A program made the translations under genes and the position numbers. DNA of 64,000 bases from Pseudomonas mediterranea CFBP 5447. GTDB taxonomy: Bacteria > Pseudomonadota > Gammaproteobacteria > Pseudomonadales > Pseudomonadaceae. The DNA lies in contig NZ_KN322982.1 in the NCBI RefSeq assembly GCF_000774145.1, positions 1 through 64,000 of the forward strand, given 5' to 3'. The notes beneath the pieces are model-generated. The model did not search any database, was not told the origin of the DNA, and saw nothing but the letters and a program-made list of their open reading frames with translations. Positions 29,355 to 40,338 of the stretch are shown piece after piece; the stretch's first letter is position 1, and every line of letters begins with the position of its first letter.

Positions 29355-30322
29355 GCTTCTTCGGGCGGCAGGTCGAGCAAGCGCCGGGCCATTTGCCCGG
29401 CGGCGCGCACCAGTGCGTCGGTAATACCCGGCTCCGAGGCTGCATGGCCCGCATCGCGGATCACCTGCAGTTCGCTGTTGGGCCAGTTCTGATGCAGTTC
29501 CCAGGCGTTATCCAGCGGGCAGATCACGTCATAGCGGCCATGCACGATGACGCCCGGCAAATGGGCGATCTTGCCCATGTCGCGAATCAGCTGGTTGGGT
29601 TCGAGGAAAGCGTTGTTGGTGAAGTAATGGCATTCGATCCGAGCGATCGACAGCGCACGCTGCGGCTCGGAGAAGCGGTCGACCACCAGCGGGTTCGGGC
29701 GCAGGGTCGCGGTACGCCCCTCCCAGATCGACCAGGCCTTGGCCGCGTGCATCTGGGCGATCTGGTCATTGCCGGTCAGGCGTTTGTGGAAGGCGCTGAG
29801 CAGGTCGTCGCGCTCATCCTGGGGAATCGGCGCAATGTAGTCCTGCCAGTAATCGGGGAACAGGCGACTGGCGCCGGCCTGATAGAACCACTCGATCTCC
29901 TGCGGGCGGCAGAGAAAAATCCCACGCAGGATCAGGCCATGGACCCGCTCCGGATGGGTCTGGGCATAGGCCAGGGCCAGGGTCGAGCCCCAGGAGCCGC
30001 CGAACAGTACCCATTTCTCGATGCCCAGGTGCTTGCGGATGCGCTCCAGGTCTTCGACCAGATCCCAGGTGGTGTTGTTTTCCAGGCTGGCATGGGGCGT
30101 GGAACGACCACAGCCGCGCTGATCGAAAGTAACAATGCGATACAGGTTCGGATCGAAGTAGCGACGGCTCTGCGCGTCGCAACCCGCACCCGGACCACCA
30201 TGAATGAACACCACCGGCAGGCCTTCCGGAGAGCCGCTTTCATCGACATAGAGCGTGTGGGTGTCATCGACAGCCAGATCGTGCCGGGCATGGGGTTTGA
30301 TCTGCGGGTACAAAGTCTGCAT
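29351..30322 (-). CDS. pip: Prolyl aminopeptidase (proline iminopeptidase)
   Basis: Alpha/beta-hydrolase of peptidase family S33 that removes N-terminal proline. The oxyanion segment HGGPGAGCD lies near residue 45, the nucleophile box is [14 protein letters not shown] (Ser near 114), and the catalytic His is in [12 protein letters not shown] near the end. ATG 30322 ([14 protein letters not shown]) gives 323 aa, the usual length; the in-frame upstream ATG codons to 30388 would add atypical residues. Confidence 0.95.
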   Translation of the reverse strand: MQTLYPQIKPHARHDLAVDDTHTLYVDESGSPEGLPVVFIHGGPGAGCDAQSRRYFDPNLYRIVTFDQRGCGRSTPHASLENNTTWDLVEDLERIRKHLGIEKWVLFGGSWGSTLALAYAQTHPERVHGLILRGIFLCRPQEIEWFYQAGASRLFPDYWQDYIAPIPQDERDDLLSAFHKRLTGNDQIAQMHAAKAWSIWEGRTATLRPNPLVVDRFSEPQRALSIARIECHYFTNNAFLEPNQLIRDMGKIAHLPGVIVHGRYDVICPLDNAWELHQNWPNSELQVIRDAGHAASEPGITDALVRAAGQMARRLLDLPPEEA

Positions 30323-30438
30323 TGGGCGCTCCGTAAGGGGTCGAGTCATCCCTGTAGGGACTCTATTTAATCTGCCGTCCGGCATCATAAACCCGAATTA
30401 CCTCAATGAGCATGCCCCTGCCCAAACAATACAGAACC

Positions 30439-30554
30439 CTGTGGCGAGGGGATTCATCCCCGCTGGGTCGCGCAACGGCCCCAACAGCGAGCGAGCCGCG
30501 CCGACCATCTGGGACTGCTGCGCAGTCCAGCGGGGATGAATCCCCTCGCCACAA
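30439..30554. repeat. Long inverted repeat between hutG and pip
   Basis: Arms 30439-30466 and 30526-30554 are nearly perfect reverse complements (GTGGCGAGGGGATTCATCCCC type). They lie 17 bases downstream of the hutG stop (- strand), a position that suits transcript ending or 3' protection for the hut operon. Confidence 0.85.
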
Positions 30555-30570
30555 GGGTTTTTCAATGACT

Positions 30571-31374
30571 TTACTTGCCGTACGTTGTCTGCCCCCAGGC
30601 CAGCAGGCCCTCGAGCAGCTCCCGGAGGACAACCCGGGTCGGCTCTGCCAGATCCGCCCGATAGTTGAACGGCTCGAACTCTTCCATGTAGGTGCTCTGG
30701 CACAGTTCCAGTTGCACCGCATGGATGTTCTCGGCCGGGTTACCGTAATGCCGGGTGATGTGTCCGCCCTTGAAACGCCCGTTGAGCACATGGGTGAACG
30801 CGCCGTGACGGGCGCAGATGGCTTCGAGCTGACTCGCCAGCACCGGGTCGCAGCTGGCGCCGTTGAAGGTGCCGAGGTTGAAGTCCGGCAGCTTGCCGTC
30901 GAACAGGTGCGGGATCACCGAACGGATCGAGTGGGCGTCGAACAGCAAGGCGTAGCCGAACTCGGCCTTGAGCCGCGCCAGCTCCTCTTGCAAGGCCTGG
31001 TGATAGGGCATCCAGATCTGCTGCAGGTAGGTGGCCCGTTCTTCGGCGGAAGGCTCGAGCCCTTCGCGAAACAGCGGCACGCCATCGAACAGCGTCGCCG
31101 GGTACAGGCCGGTGGTGGCGCCGACGTACATCGGTGCGTCGTCGGAGGGCCGGTTCAGGTCGACGACGAACCGTGAGTACTCGGCGGACAGGAGGCTGGC
31201 GCCCAGCTCAGCGGCAAAATCGTAGAGCCTGGGGATGTGCCAGTCGGTGTCCGGCAGGCTCCGGGCTTCGCCGATCAACCCGGCCTTCACTGCCGGGGTC
31301 AGGCGCAGGCCGGCGTGGGGCATGCTGATCAACAACGGCACGCGCCCCCGGGTGAAATTCAGGACCTTCTCCAC
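30571..31374 (-). CDS. hutG: N-formylglutamate deformylase
   Basis: Last step of the five-step histidine pathway: N-formylglutamate to glutamate and formate. 267-aa zinc-dependent hydrolase with VPLLISMPHAGLRLTP near the start, DTDWHIPRLYDFA and the LLFDAHSIRSVIPHLF metal-binding segment. GTG 31374 is chosen because GAGGAG stands 7 bases upstream; the ATG at 31380 is too close to that site. It is last in the hutU-to-hutG unit, 11 bases after hutI. Confidence 0.95.
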   Translation of the reverse strand: MEKVLNFTRGRVPLLISMPHAGLRLTPAVKAGLIGEARSLPDTDWHIPRLYDFAAELGASLLSAEYSRFVVDLNRPSDDAPMYVGATTGLYPATLFDGVPLFREGLEPSAEERATYLQQIWMPYHQALQEELARLKAEFGYALLFDAHSIRSVIPHLFDGKLPDFNLGTFNGASCDPVLASQLEAICARHGAFTHVLNGRFKGGHITRHYGNPAENIHAVQLELCQSTYMEEFEPFNYRADLAEPTRVVLRELLEGLLAWGQTTYGK

Positions 31375-31385
31375 AAGCATTCTCC

Positions 31386-32588
31386 TCAAGCGAGTTCAAC
31401 GCCGTGACGCACGACGCGTTTTTCCAGTTCACCGCCCAGCCAGTACGCAAGGTCGGCCGGACGATCGATGTGCCAGGCGACAAAATCCGCCACCTTGCCG
31501 ACCTCCAGCGAGCCATGGGTGCGGGCCATGCCCAGGGCCTGGGCGGCGTGGATCGTTGCGCCGGCCAGGGCTTCTTCCGGGGTCATCCGGAAGCAGGTGC
31601 AGGCCATGTTCAACATCAGGCGCACCGACAGCGCCGGCGAGGTGCCGGGGTTGAGGTCGCTGGCCACGGCGATTTTCACGCCGTGCTTGCGCAGGGCATC
31701 CATCGGCGGCAGTTGGGTTTCCCGAAGGAAGTAGAACGCCCCCGGCAGCAGTACGGCCACGGTGCCGGATTCAGCCATGGCGATGGCATCGTCCTCGGTC
31801 ATGAACTCCAGGTGATCCGCCGACAGCGCCTGGTAACGGGCCGCCAGGCTCGAGCCGTGCAAGGAAGACAATTGTTCGGCGTGCAGCTTCACCGGCAAGC
31901 CCAGCTGCTGCGCCGTGACGAACACCCGCTCGACCTGCGCCGGGGAAAACGCCAGGTACTCGCAGAAGGCATCCACCGCGTCCACCAGCCCTTCAGCTGC
32001 CAGGGCCGGGATCATTTCGGCGCAGATGTGCTCGATGTAGTCGTCGGCGCGGTCGACGTATTCCGGCGGCAACGCGTGGGCAGCCAGGCAGGTGCTGCGC
32101 ACGCTGACCGGCAGTTCGGCAGCGAGACGACGGGCGACCCGCAGCATCTTGCGTTCGTTGGCCAGGTCCAGGCCGTAGCCGGACTTGATTTCCACCGTGG
32201 TCACACCGTCGCGCATCAGGCTTTTCAGGCGTTTGGCGGCGCTGGTGAACAGTTCGTCCTCAGTGGCGGCTCGGGTGGCGCGCACGGTACTGGCGATACC
32301 GCCACCCGCTGCAGCGATCTCGGCGTAGCTGACGCCTTGCAGACGCTGTTCGAATTCACCGCTGCGGTTACCGCCGAACACCGCGTGGGTGTGGCAGTCG
32401 ATCAGGCCCGGAGTGACCCAGGCGCCCTTGAGGTCGTTGACCGCCGCATAGTCGCCAGCCGGCACTTCTGCGCGCGGGCCAATCCAGTGGATGTGTTCGC
32501 CCTGGGTGACGATGGCGGCATCTTCGATGATCGAGTAGACGCCCTGGGCCATGGTGGCGGCGTGGCAGTTTTGCCAGAGGGTTTTCAT
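31386..32588 (-). CDS. hutI: Imidazolonepropionase
   Basis: Third step: 4-imidazolone-5-propanoate to N-formimidoylglutamate. 400-aa amidohydrolase with the metal motif [12 protein letters not shown] near residue 75, EIKSGYGLD, a KLHAEQLSS segment with a metal His, and [10 protein letters not shown] with the catalytic Asp near 317. Coupled closely to hutG; separated from hutH by a REP-like block. Confidence 0.97.
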   Translation of the reverse strand: MKTLWQNCHAATMAQGVYSIIEDAAIVTQGEHIHWIGPRAEVPAGDYAAVNDLKGAWVTPGLIDCHTHAVFGGNRSGEFEQRLQGVSYAEIAAAGGGIASTVRATRAATEDELFTSAAKRLKSLMRDGVTTVEIKSGYGLDLANERKMLRVARRLAAELPVSVRSTCLAAHALPPEYVDRADDYIEHICAEMIPALAAEGLVDAVDAFCEYLAFSPAQVERVFVTAQQLGLPVKLHAEQLSSLHGSSLAARYQALSADHLEFMTEDDAIAMAESGTVAVLLPGAFYFLRETQLPPMDALRKHGVKIAVASDLNPGTSPALSVRLMLNMACTCFRMTPEEALAGATIHAAQALGMARTHGSLEVGKVADFVAWHIDRPADLAYWLGGELEKRVVRHGVELA

Positions 32589-32604
32589 TGACGTCCTCCG
32601 TCAG

Positions 32605-32715
32605 GATCGTTCCCACGCTCTGCGTGGGAATGCAGTCCGGGACGCTCCGCGTCCCTTGTCGAGCGGGACGCAGAGCGTCCCATGAGGCATTCCCACGCAG
32701 AGCATGGGAACGATC
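32605..32715. repeat. REP/BIME-like double palindrome between hutH and hutI
   Basis: The outer arms GATCGTTCCCACGCTCTGCG and CGCAGAGCATGGGAACGATC are almost perfect complements; the inner arms are GGGACGCTCCGCGTCCC-like. Same family as 4939-5044. It occupies nearly all of the gap inside the hut operon. Confidence 0.85.
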
Positions 32716-32718
32716 GGG

Positions 32719-34257
32719 TCAGTCCTGGAAACTCGGCAACAGGTTCGCCATGACCAGTTCGTTCAGGCAACGGCTCGCCAACAGCTCACTGGCGGCATTG
32801 ATGTCCGGAGCAAAGAAGCGATCCTTCTCATAGAACGGCACTTCAGCGCGCAGGAGGCCGCGAGCCTGTTCCAGCTTCGGCGAGGTCTTCAAGCCGCCGC
32901 GCAGGTCCAAGCCCTGGCACGCCGCCAGCCACTCCACCGCCAGGATGCCACGGGTGTTCTCCGCCATTTCCCACAGGCGCTTGCCGGCAGCCGGGGCCAT
33001 GGACACGTGGTCTTCCTGGTTGGCGGAGGTCGGCAGGCTGTCCACCGAATGAGGATGGGACAGCGCCTTGTTTTCACTCGCCAGGGCCGCCGCGGTGACC
33101 TGGGCGATCATGAAGCCGGAGTTGACCCCGCCGTTACCCACCAGGAACGGTGGCAACTGCGACATGTGCTTGTCCATCATCAGGGAAATGCGACGCTCGC
33201 TCAGGGAGCCGATTTCGGCAATCGCCAGGGCCATGTTGTCGGCGGCCATCGCCACGGGTTCGGCGTGGAAGTTGCCACCGGAAATCACATCGCCCTCGGC
33301 GGCGAACACCAACGGGTTATCCGAGACGGCGTTGGCCTCGATCACCAGCACTTCGGCCGCCTGGCGGAACTGGGTCAGGCAGGCGCCCATCACTTGCGGC
33401 TGGCAACGCAGGGAATACGGATCCTGGACCTTGTCGCAGTTCTGGTGCGAAGCGGACACTTCGCTGCGCTCGCCCAGCAGGTCGCGGTACGCGGCGGCGG
33501 CGTCGATCTGGCCTTTCTGGCCACGGGCGGCATGGATACGTGCATCGAACGGCGAACGGGAGCCGAGCACGGCTTCTACCGTGAGGCTGCCCAGCGCCAG
33601 GGCACCGGCAAACAGATCTTCGCCTTCGAACAGGCCGCGCAGAGCAAATGCGGTGGACACCTGGGTGCCGTTGAGCAATGCCAGGCCTTCTTTGGCAGCC
33701 AGGGTCAGCGGCGCGAGACCGGCGACTTTCAACGCGTCGACGGCCGGCAGCCATTCACCTTTGTAGCGCGCCTTGCCTTCGCCCAGCAACACCAGGGACA
33801 TGTGGGCCAACGGTGCCAGGTCGCCGGAAGCGCCGACCGAACCCTTGAGTGGAATGTGCGGATAGACCTCGGCGTTCACCAGCGCGATCAGCGCATCGAT
33901 CACCTGCCGGCGAATGCCGGAAAAGCCCCGGCTCAGGCTGTTGACCTTGAGCACCATGATCAAGCGCACCAGCGCATCGCTGATCGGCTCACCCACGCCG
34001 GCGGCATGGGACAGCACCAGGGAGCGCTGCAGGTTTTCCAGGTCTTCGCTGGCGATGCGGGTCGAGGCCAGCAGGCCGAAACCGGTGTTGATGCCGTAGG
34101 CAGTGCGGTTCTCGGCGAGGATCTGCTCCACGCAGGCCACGCTGGCTTCGATCTGCGCCGAAGCGCTGGCGTCGAGGCTCAGCGTCACCGGTTGCTGGTA
34201 GATGTCACGTAATTGAGCCAGGCTCAGTTGGCCCGGGATCAAGTTCAAAGCGGTCAT
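32719..34257 (-). CDS. hutH: Histidine ammonia-lyase (canonical, MIO-containing)
   Basis: First step: L-histidine to urocanate and ammonia. 512 aa. All catalytic elements of the P. putida enzyme are present. These are Tyr54 in AYGINTGFG, His84 in LSHAAGVG, the MIO-forming Ala143-Ser144-Gly145 in [15 protein letters not shown], the Asn of [17 protein letters not shown] (Gln, Tyr, Arg), the Phe of GGNFHAEP, and Glu in [10 protein letters not shown] 34257 ([11 protein letters not shown]) is preceded by AAGGAG. This is the functional histidase of the locus (hutH2 in Pseudomonas numbering). Confidence 0.97.
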   Translation of the reverse strand: MTALNLIPGQLSLAQLRDIYQQPVTLSLDASASAQIEASVACVEQILAENRTAYGINTGFGLLASTRIASEDLENLQRSLVLSHAAGVGEPISDALVRLIMVLKVNSLSRGFSGIRRQVIDALIALVNAEVYPHIPLKGSVGASGDLAPLAHMSLVLLGEGKARYKGEWLPAVDALKVAGLAPLTLAAKEGLALLNGTQVSTAFALRGLFEGEDLFAGALALGSLTVEAVLGSRSPFDARIHAARGQKGQIDAAAAYRDLLGERSEVSASHQNCDKVQDPYSLRCQPQVMGACLTQFRQAAEVLVIEANAVSDNPLVFAAEGDVISGGNFHAEPVAMAADNMALAIAEIGSLSERRISLMMDKHMSQLPPFLVGNGGVNSGFMIAQVTAAALASENKALSHPHSVDSLPTSANQEDHVSMAPAAGKRLWEMAENTRGILAVEWLAACQGLDLRGGLKTSPKLEQARGLLRAEVPFYEKDRFFAPDINAASELLASRCLNELVMANLLPSFQD

Positions 34258-34369
34258 TTCCTGCTCCTTTTGAGAGTTTTTATTTACCCGCCAGTCGCTC
34301 CGGAATGTTCCGTTATCCGTCATCCTCGCTTCATGGGCGATAGATGCCTTGGCACGCTGGCGGTTTTGA

Positions 34370-35893
34370 TCAATTCAAATTTGGTAACGCGTTGTGCAAC
34401 ATATTTGGATCTTTCAGCAGCGCAGCGGCATTGGCGATGTCCGGCGCCAGCCAGCGATCCTGGTCGTAGGCCGGAACGCGCCCGCGCAGCAGTTTCCAGG
34501 CGATATCGGTACCAGCACCAAAGCGCTGCGCCTTGAGGAATTCGAAGGCCTGGGCCGCCAGCAGGTATTCGATGGCGAGAATCTGCGTGCAGTTATCCAA
34601 CGCCCTGTGCAGTTTCAGGGCGGCGTTGGTGCCCATGCTCAGGTGGTCTTCCTGCAAGCCCGAGGTCACGTAATTATCGAGTACCGCCGGTTGCGCCAAT
34701 TGGCGATTCTCCGCGCATAGCGAGGCGGCGACGTACTGTACGATCATCATCCCCGAGTTCACGCCGGGGTTGGCCACCAGGAAGGCCGGCAGTCCGCTGA
34801 CATGCGGGTTGATCAACCGGTCGAGACGGCGCTCGGCGATGGAGCCGATTTCCGCCATGGCAATCGCCAGCAGATCCGCCGCCAGGGCCACCGATTGGCC
34901 GTGGGGATTGGCCTGGGACATGACCCGGAAGTTATCCGGCGTCCCCAGCAGCAGCGGGTTATCGGTGGCGGCGTTGAGTTCGGTTTCGATCTGCTGCCGG
35001 GCATGGGCCAATTGATCGCGCGCGGCGCCGTGCACCTGAGGGATCGAACGGATGCTCAAGGCATCCTGGGTGCGAATGCCCAGGCTCGACGCAATGACTT
35101 CGCTGCCGTCGAGCAAGGCGCGCAGGTTGGCCCCGACCTGTTGCATGCCAGCGTGCGGCTTGAGGGCGATGATCTCGGCGTCGAACGCGGCGATCTGCCC
35201 ACGCTGGGCCTCGAAACTCATGGCACCGATCACGTCCGCCCATTGCACCAGCCGCGTCGCATCCGCCAGGGCCAGGCAACTGAGGCCGGTCATGCATGGC
35301 GTACCGTTGACCAGGCACAAGCCATCCTTCGCCCCCAACTGAACCGGTTGCAGGCCTTCTGCGGCCAGGGCCTGTTGCGCCGCAACGATCTGGCCGCGAT
35401 AGCTGACCTGGCCGACACCCAGCAGCGCAATGCTGATGTGGGCCATGTGGGTCAGGTAACCCACCGAACCCTGGGACGGCACTTGCGGGGTGATGCCGCG
35501 ATTGAGCAGCGCCAGCAGGGCTTCGACCACCCGGCGATGAATGCCGGACCTGCCCTGGCTGTAATTGAGGATCGCGGCGCAGAGAATCGCCCGGGTCTGT
35601 TCATCCGCCAGCGGCGCGCCCACGCCACAGGCATGGCTGAGCAAGGTGTTGCGCGACAGCTGGCGGAGTTGTTCATCCTTGAGCGAAACATTGCACAAGG
35701 CGCCCAGGCCGGTATTGACGCCATAGGCGCGCTCGCCGCTTTCGACGATGCGCTGGACGATGGCCTGGGCATTGTCGATCCGCGCCCAGGCCTGGGCCGA
35801 CAGCTCGAGCGTAGCACCAAAGCGGGCGACGGCGACCACGTCCTGCCAACGCAACGGGGCGTCGGCGATGATGATTTTTTCAGCCTGGGACAT
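34370..35893 (-). CDS. Histidine ammonia-lyase paralogue lacking the MIO motif
   Basis: 507 aa and homologous to HutH over its whole length, but the cofactor motif is gone. Where HutH has [14 protein letters not shown], this protein reads [11 protein letters not shown] (residues 142-152), three residues shorter and without Ala-Ser-Gly. Tyr57 (AYGVNTGLG), His87 (LSHACGVG), the Asn of LVNGTP, Gln and Arg of [11 protein letters not shown], and Glu of LQEDHLSM are kept. The Tyr (QDPY to QDAL) and Phe (NFHAE to NPHGQ) of the substrate pocket are changed. The frame is intact with a good GAGG site 6 bases before ATG 35893, so this is a selected variant, not decay. It lies directly after hutXWV. It cannot work by MIO chemistry; a different enzyme, a binding protein or a regulator are possible. 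Often annotated simply as hutH or hutH1. Confidence 0.88.
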   Translation of the reverse strand: MSQAEKIIIADAPLRWQDVVAVARFGATLELSAQAWARIDNAQAIVQRIVESGERAYGVNTGLGALCNVSLKDEQLRQLSRNTLLSHACGVGAPLADEQTRAILCAAILNYSQGRSGIHRRVVEALLALLNRGITPQVPSQGSVGYLTHMAHISIALLGVGQVSYRGQIVAAQQALAAEGLQPVQLGAKDGLCLVNGTPCMTGLSCLALADATRLVQWADVIGAMSFEAQRGQIAAFDAEIIALKPHAGMQQVGANLRALLDGSEVIASSLGIRTQDALSIRSIPQVHGAARDQLAHARQQIETELNAATDNPLLLGTPDNFRVMSQANPHGQSVALAADLLAIAMAEIGSIAERRLDRLINPHVSGLPAFLVANPGVNSGMMIVQYVAASLCAENRQLAQPAVLDNYVTSGLQEDHLSMGTNAALKLHRALDNCTQILAIEYLLAAQAFEFLKAQRFGAGTDIAWKLLRGRVPAYDQDRWLAPDIANAAALLKDPNMLHNALPNLN

Positions 35894-35942
35894 TGTTGAC
35901 CTCATGGGTACATCCTGAACATTGATGCAGCTTTACCGACGC

Positions 35943-36012
35943 TATCGCGAGCAGGGCTCGCTCCCACATTGAAATGCGTTCCCCTGTGGGAGCGAGCCCT
36001 GCTCGCGATGAG
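35943..36012. repeat. REP pair between hutV and the hutH paralogue
   Basis: Two inverted copies of the ATCGCGAGCAGGGCTCGCTC element, here with an extra G in both arms, about 15 bases apart. It lies within the operon. Confidence 0.85.
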
Positions 36013-36036
36013 GCCAGTCCCATCACCACAAATACC

Positions 36037-36867
36037 TCAGACCACCGCAGCCCGCCGCTGCACGAACCGATCGACGTACTCATCGGCCGGCGAATGCAGG
36101 ATCTCCCGGGGCGTGCCGACCTGGATCAGCTTGCCGTCCTTGAGAATCGCGATGCGGTTGCCGATGCGCACGGCTTCGTCGAGGTCGTGGGTGATGAAGA
36201 CGATGGTCTTGTGCAGGGTCTTCTGCAGTTCCAACAGCTGGTCCTGCATCTCGGCGCGGATCAGCGGGTCGAGGGCGCTGAAGGCCTCGTCCATCAGGAT
36301 GATGTCGGTGTCCGCCGCCAAGGCACGGGCCAGGCCCACACGCTGGCGCATGCCACCGGAGAGCTGGTGCGGGTATTTGTTTTCGTAACCCTTCAGGCCG
36401 ACGGTGTTGATCCAGTGCTGCGCGCGCTCGGCGCACACCTGTTTGCTCTCGCCGCGGACCTTCAAACCGTAGGCGACGTTGTCCAGCACGCTCTTGTGGG
36501 GCAGCAGGCCGAAGCTCTGGAACACCATGCTGATCTTGTGCCGACGGAATTCACGCAAGGCGTCCATGTCCAGTTGCAGGATATCTTCGCCGTCCACCAG
36601 GATCGCGCCGCTGGTGGGATCGATCAGGCGGTTGAAGTGCCGCACCAGGGTGGATTTGCCCGAGCCGGACAGACCCATGATCACGAAGATCTCGCCGGTA
36701 CCGATGCTCAGCGACAGGTCGTTCACCCCGACCACGCAACCGGTCTCGGCCAGCACCTGGTCCTTGGTCTTGTTCTGGCGGATCAGGTCCAGGGCGTCCT
36801 TGGACCGATTGCCGAAAATCTTGAAGACGTTCTTGACTTCGATTTTGCTGACAGTTGCGTTGTTCAT
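36037..36867 (-). CDS. hutV: ABC transporter ATP-binding protein (HutV type)
   Basis: 276-aa ATPase of a quaternary-amine/histidine importer. It has a ProV-like N-terminal extension ([29 protein letters not shown]), Walker [10 protein letters not shown] near residue 71, Q-loop in [13 protein letters not shown], signature [15 protein letters not shown], and Walker [15 protein letters not shown]. Unlike betaine-type ProV it lacks C-terminal CBS domains. It is most likely energised histidine uptake. Its start overlaps the hutW stop by 4 bases. Confidence 0.93.
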   Translation of the reverse strand: MNNATVSKIEVKNVFKIFGNRSKDALDLIRQNKTKDQVLAETGCVVGVNDLSLSIGTGEIFVIMGLSGSGKSTLVRHFNRLIDPTSGAILVDGEDILQLDMDALREFRRHKISMVFQSFGLLPHKSVLDNVAYGLKVRGESKQVCAERAQHWINTVGLKGYENKYPHQLSGGMRQRVGLARALAADTDIILMDEAFSALDPLIRAEMQDQLLELQKTLHKTIVFITHDLDEAVRIGNRIAILKDGKLIQVGTPREILHSPADEYVDRFVQRRAAVV

Positions 36868-37715
36868 TTGCTCACCTCATGCCGAGGACGACCATAGGCC
36901 TGGGTAATGCGGTCGATGACCACGGCGAGAATCACGATCGCCAGCCCGGCTTCCAGGCCGCGTCCGACGTTGAGGGTCTGGATGCCCACCAGCACATCCT
37001 CGCCCAAGCCACGGGCACCGATCATCGAGGCGATGACCACCATCGACAGGGCCATCATGGTGGTCTGGTTGATCCCGGCCATGATGCTCGGCAGGGCCAG
37101 GGGCAGTTGCACGCCGAACAGCTGTTGCCAGCGGTTCGCACCGAAAGCGTTGATGGCCTCCATCACTTCGCCATCCACCTGGCGGATGCCCAGGTCGGTC
37201 AGGCGAATCAGCGGCGGCGCGGCGTAGATCACCGTGGCGAAGATCGCCGGGACCTTGCCCAGGCCGAACAGCATCAACACCGGAATCAGGTACACGAAGC
37301 TCGGCATGGTCTGCATGATGTCCAGCAACGGCATCAGCACCGAACGCAGGCGATTGCTGCGGGCCGAGAGGACGCCCAGCGGGATGCCGATCAACACCGA
37401 GATCAGCGTCGCCACCAGCATCAGCGCGAGGGTCTGCATCAGTTTGTCCCACAGGCCCACCGCGCCCACCAGGAACAGCAGGCCGACGATCACCGCCGTG
37501 GCCACGACCTTGCGGGTCGCGTGCCAGGCCACGCCACCGACGATGGCCAGCATCAACCACCAGGGCGCCATGCGCAGCAGGCCTTCGAGATTGACGATGG
37601 CCCACAGCAGGGTGTCGGAGATGTGCCGGAACACATCGCCATAGTTCGTCACCAGGGCGTCGACCCAACCGTTGACCCAGTCGGCGATGGAAAAGGTAAA
37701 GCTTTCGGGAAACAT
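36864..37715 (-). CDS. hutW: ABC transporter permease (HutW type)
   Basis: 283-aa permease of the OpuAB/ProW family with about six membrane helices and the EAA-type loop [32 protein letters not shown] before the last helices. The [50 protein letters not shown] core is typical of this family. It overlaps hutV by 4 bases; hutX is 71 bases upstream. Confidence 0.93.
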   Translation of the reverse strand: MFPESFTFSIADWVNGWVDALVTNYGDVFRHISDTLLWAIVNLEGLLRMAPWWLMLAIVGGVAWHATRKVVATAVIVGLLFLVGAVGLWDKLMQTLALMLVATLISVLIGIPLGVLSARSNRLRSVLMPLLDIMQTMPSFVYLIPVLMLFGLGKVPAIFATVIYAAPPLIRLTDLGIRQVDGEVMEAINAFGANRWQQLFGVQLPLALPSIMAGINQTTMMALSMVVIASMIGARGLGEDVLVGIQTLNVGRGLEAGLAIVILAVVIDRITQAYGRPRHEVSK

Positions 37716-37786
37716 AAGGGACTCTCGATCAGGGGGATGCGGTGAATGTCCCGGCCAGCCCTGGGGTTGGCCGGGAAGTATTCGAC

Positions 37787-38755
37787 CTACAGGGCCGCGT
37801 CGATTTTCTTGGCAGCGTCTGCGCTCACCCAGGCGTGCCAGACTTCAGGATGTTCCTTCAGGAAGATCTTCGCCAGTTTCGGCGACTCGATCCGCTCTTT
37901 GGCCATGCGTCCGAGGTTCTGGTTCAGGATATCGATAGGCAGGTTGACCTTTTCCAGCACCGCCACCAGTTCCGGGGCCTCGTCGTGGAAGGTCTTGGAC
38001 AGACCGACCTTGATGCTCACGCTTTTATCCACGCCCGGTTTTTCTTCCAGCTTGACCAGGTCCACCTGGCCCATCAGCGGGGTGGGCGACCAATAGTAGA
38101 ACAGGATCGGTTCGCCACGCTTGTAGCTCGACAGCACTGCCGCATCCAGCGCCGGTCCGGTGCCTGGACGGAAGTTGGTGTAGGTTTTTTCCAGGCCATA
38201 GCTTTTCAGCATCTCGCTGTTGTCCAGCTCACAGGTCCATCCGGCCGGGCAGTTGTAGAAACGGCCCTTGGACGGCTCTTCCGGATCCTTGAAGACAGCG
38301 GCGTACTGCCCCAGGTCGGCAATGTTCTTCAGGCCCGGGGCCTTGGCTTCCAGCTTGCGCTTGGCGTCGCCTTCAATCACGTAGCGCGGCACGTACCAGC
38401 CTTCGATGGCGCCCACCACCGGAGCGCCGACGCCGACCACTTTGCCGGCCTTCTCGGCCTTGTTCCAGACCTCGCTGCGGCCGACCCACTCTTCGGCAAA
38501 CACTTGGATGTCGTTGCTGCTCAGGGCGTTTTCCATGGTGATGGAGTTGCCCGGCAGGTTGTCGGTCTTGCAGTCGTAGCCTTTTTCCAACACCACTTGC
38601 AGGACGTCGGTCAGCAGCATGGCGCTTTCCCAGTTCAGGCCGGCGAATTTCACCGGTTTGCCCGACTCGCACCAACCCGCCGCCTGGGTGGCGCCGGCGC
38701 TGGCCAGCAGGCCCATGGAAAGCAACGTGGTCAGCAGGGTCTTGTTCGATTTCAT
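37787..38755 (-). CDS. hutX: ABC transporter substrate-binding protein (HutX type)
   Basis: 322-aa periplasmic binding protein of the ProX/OpuAC-like group, with a signal peptide (MKSNKTLLTTLLSMGLLASAGATQAAG; cleavage near residue 25). The mature part begins WCESGKPVKFAGLNWESAMLL and includes PCAGWTCEL-like Cys pairs (FYNCPAGWTCELDNSE). Homologues bind histidine or choline/betaine. The location in hut suggests histidine or urocanate, which the sequence alone does not prove. Confidence 0.92.
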   Translation of the reverse strand: MKSNKTLLTTLLSMGLLASAGATQAAGWCESGKPVKFAGLNWESAMLLTDVLQVVLEKGYDCKTDNLPGNSITMENALSSNDIQVFAEEWVGRSEVWNKAEKAGKVVGVGAPVVGAIEGWYVPRYVIEGDAKRKLEAKAPGLKNIADLGQYAAVFKDPEEPSKGRFYNCPAGWTCELDNSEMLKSYGLEKTYTNFRPGTGPALDAAVLSSYKRGEPILFYYWSPTPLMGQVDLVKLEEKPGVDKSVSIKVGLSKTFHDEAPELVAVLEKVNLPIDILNQNLGRMAKERIESPKLAKIFLKEHPEVWHAWVSADAAKKIDAAL

Positions 38756-38824
38756 TGTGTGACGCTCCTAATCAGTGAATTGGCTTACGGCAGTCAAGAG
38801 GCATCCAGCCCTGTCAACGTCCCA

Positions 38825-40291
38825 TCAGACCGCTTGGATGCGGCCCGCCCTGCTCGGTTGTGCGTCAACCGCGTCCTGCTCGAGCGGCAGGATCAATTGA
38901 TCGGGTACAGCGCTGTGCCACTTCTTCGCCGCGACGTAATACAACGCCGCCGGCACCACCAGGCCGATGATCCACGAGATATCCACATCCCCCATCGCTG
39001 CCACCAGCGGCCCGGTATAGAACTTGGTGGAGATGAACGGCAATTGGACCAGTACACCCAGCGTATAAACGCTGATGCCCAGGATGTTCCAACGACCGTA
39101 GCGACCGTTCGGGTCCACCAGTGCCGGCACGTCGTAGCGCTCGCGAGTGATGCAGTAGTAGTCCACCAGGTTGATCGCGCTCCACGGCGTAAAGAACGCC
39201 AGCAAGAACAGGATGAAAGACTTGAACGCACCGAGGAACGAGTGCTGGCCAAGCAGGGCGATCAGGGTCGCCGCGCCGACGATGACCAGCACGAACAGCA
39301 GACGCTGCAAGCGCGTAACGTTCAGTTGGCCACGGAAACCGCTGATGATGGTGGCAATGCACATGAAGCTGCCGTAGGAATTCAGCGTGGAAATGGTGAC
39401 CTTGCCAAACGCGATGCTGAAGTACAGCAACGCAGCGGTGGCGCCGGTACCTCCCAGGCCAACGATGTAGGCCACTTCGTGCCCCGCGAACTGGCCGTTG
39501 GCCGAGGCTGCGGCGAATACACCGAGGATCATCGCCACCTGTGCGCCGATAACCGAACCGGCACCCGCGGCAAAGAAGGTTTTTACCGAAGACGTCTTGC
39601 TCGGCAGGTAGCGCGAATAGTCAGCCACGTAGGGGCCGAAGGCGATCTGCCAGGATGCCGCCAGCGACACCGCGAGCAGGAAGCTGCTCCAGCTGAAATG
39701 ACGGATTTGCAGGAGTGCGCCCACGTCCGTCTGGCTTATCAGGCGAGTGAACAGGTAAACAAAGGCAATCACACCAATGATGCTGGCGACACGGCCAATG
39801 AAGTGGATCACCCGATAGCCGAGCACCGTGACCAGCACGATGACACTGGCGAAAACGAGGATGCCAACGCTGTCACTGACGCCAAACAACTGGCCTAGCG
39901 CCTGGCCGGAAAGCACGGTTCCCGTCGCGGTGAAACCCAGGTACATCAGGCACACCAGCACGATCGGAATGGCCGCGCCATAAACCCCGAACTGCACCCG
40001 GCTGGAGATCATCTGCGGCAGGCCAAGCTTGGGGCCTTGCGCGGCATGCAGCGCCATGACGCCACCACCGAGCAACTGGCCGATCAGCAAACCGATCAAC
40101 GACCAGAACACATCGCCGCCCAGCACCACCGCCAACGCACCGGTGACAATGGCAGTGATCTGCAGGTTGGCCCCCATCCAGAGGGTGAACTGGCTCAACA
40201 ACCGGCCATGCCTCTCCGCTTCCGGGATGTAGTCGATCGAACGTTTCTCGATCAACGGCTTGCTGCTTGCGCGTGTGCTGCTGGTGGCCAT
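38825..40291 (-). CDS. NCS1-family cytosine/purine-type permease in the hut operon
   Basis: 488 aa with about 12 membrane segments and family features such as FTLWMGANLQITAIVTGALAV (helix 1) and FGPYVADYSRYLPSKTS (helix 6 loop). NCS1 permeases import nucleobases and related ring compounds. Here, between hutU and hutX, the likely substrate is urocanate or another imidazole. P. fluorescens hut loci are reported to have a urocanate transporter in this position. Annotation as codB would be misleading. A REP pair separates it from hutU. Confidence 0.85.
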   Translation of the reverse strand: MATSSTRASSKPLIEKRSIDYIPEAERHGRLLSQFTLWMGANLQITAIVTGALAVVLGGDVFWSLIGLLIGQLLGGGVMALHAAQGPKLGLPQMISSRVQFGVYGAAIPIVLVCLMYLGFTATGTVLSGQALGQLFGVSDSVGILVFASVIVLVTVLGYRVIHFIGRVASIIGVIAFVYLFTRLISQTDVGALLQIRHFSWSSFLLAVSLAASWQIAFGPYVADYSRYLPSKTSSVKTFFAAGAGSVIGAQVAMILGVFAAASANGQFAGHEVAYIVGLGGTGATAALLYFSIAFGKVTISTLNSYGSFMCIATIISGFRGQLNVTRLQRLLFVLVIVGAATLIALLGQHSFLGAFKSFILFLLAFFTPWSAINLVDYYCITRERYDVPALVDPNGRYGRWNILGISVYTLGVLVQLPFISTKFYTGPLVAAMGDVDISWIIGLVVPAALYYVAAKKWHSAVPDQLILPLEQDAVDAQPSRAGRIQAV

Positions 40292-40338
40292 GGTTCAACC
40301 TCTGTGGATTGTTCAGGTATTGACTCTGTGCTGCTTTT

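Noticed and set aside
35444..35470. Sequencing error or frameshift as the reason for the missing Ala-Ser-Gly in the HutH paralogue
   Set aside because: The reading frame is intact over 507 codons, the change is an in-frame three-residue loss with further pocket changes (QDPY to QDAL, NFHAE to NPHGQ), and both flanks keep HutH similarity.
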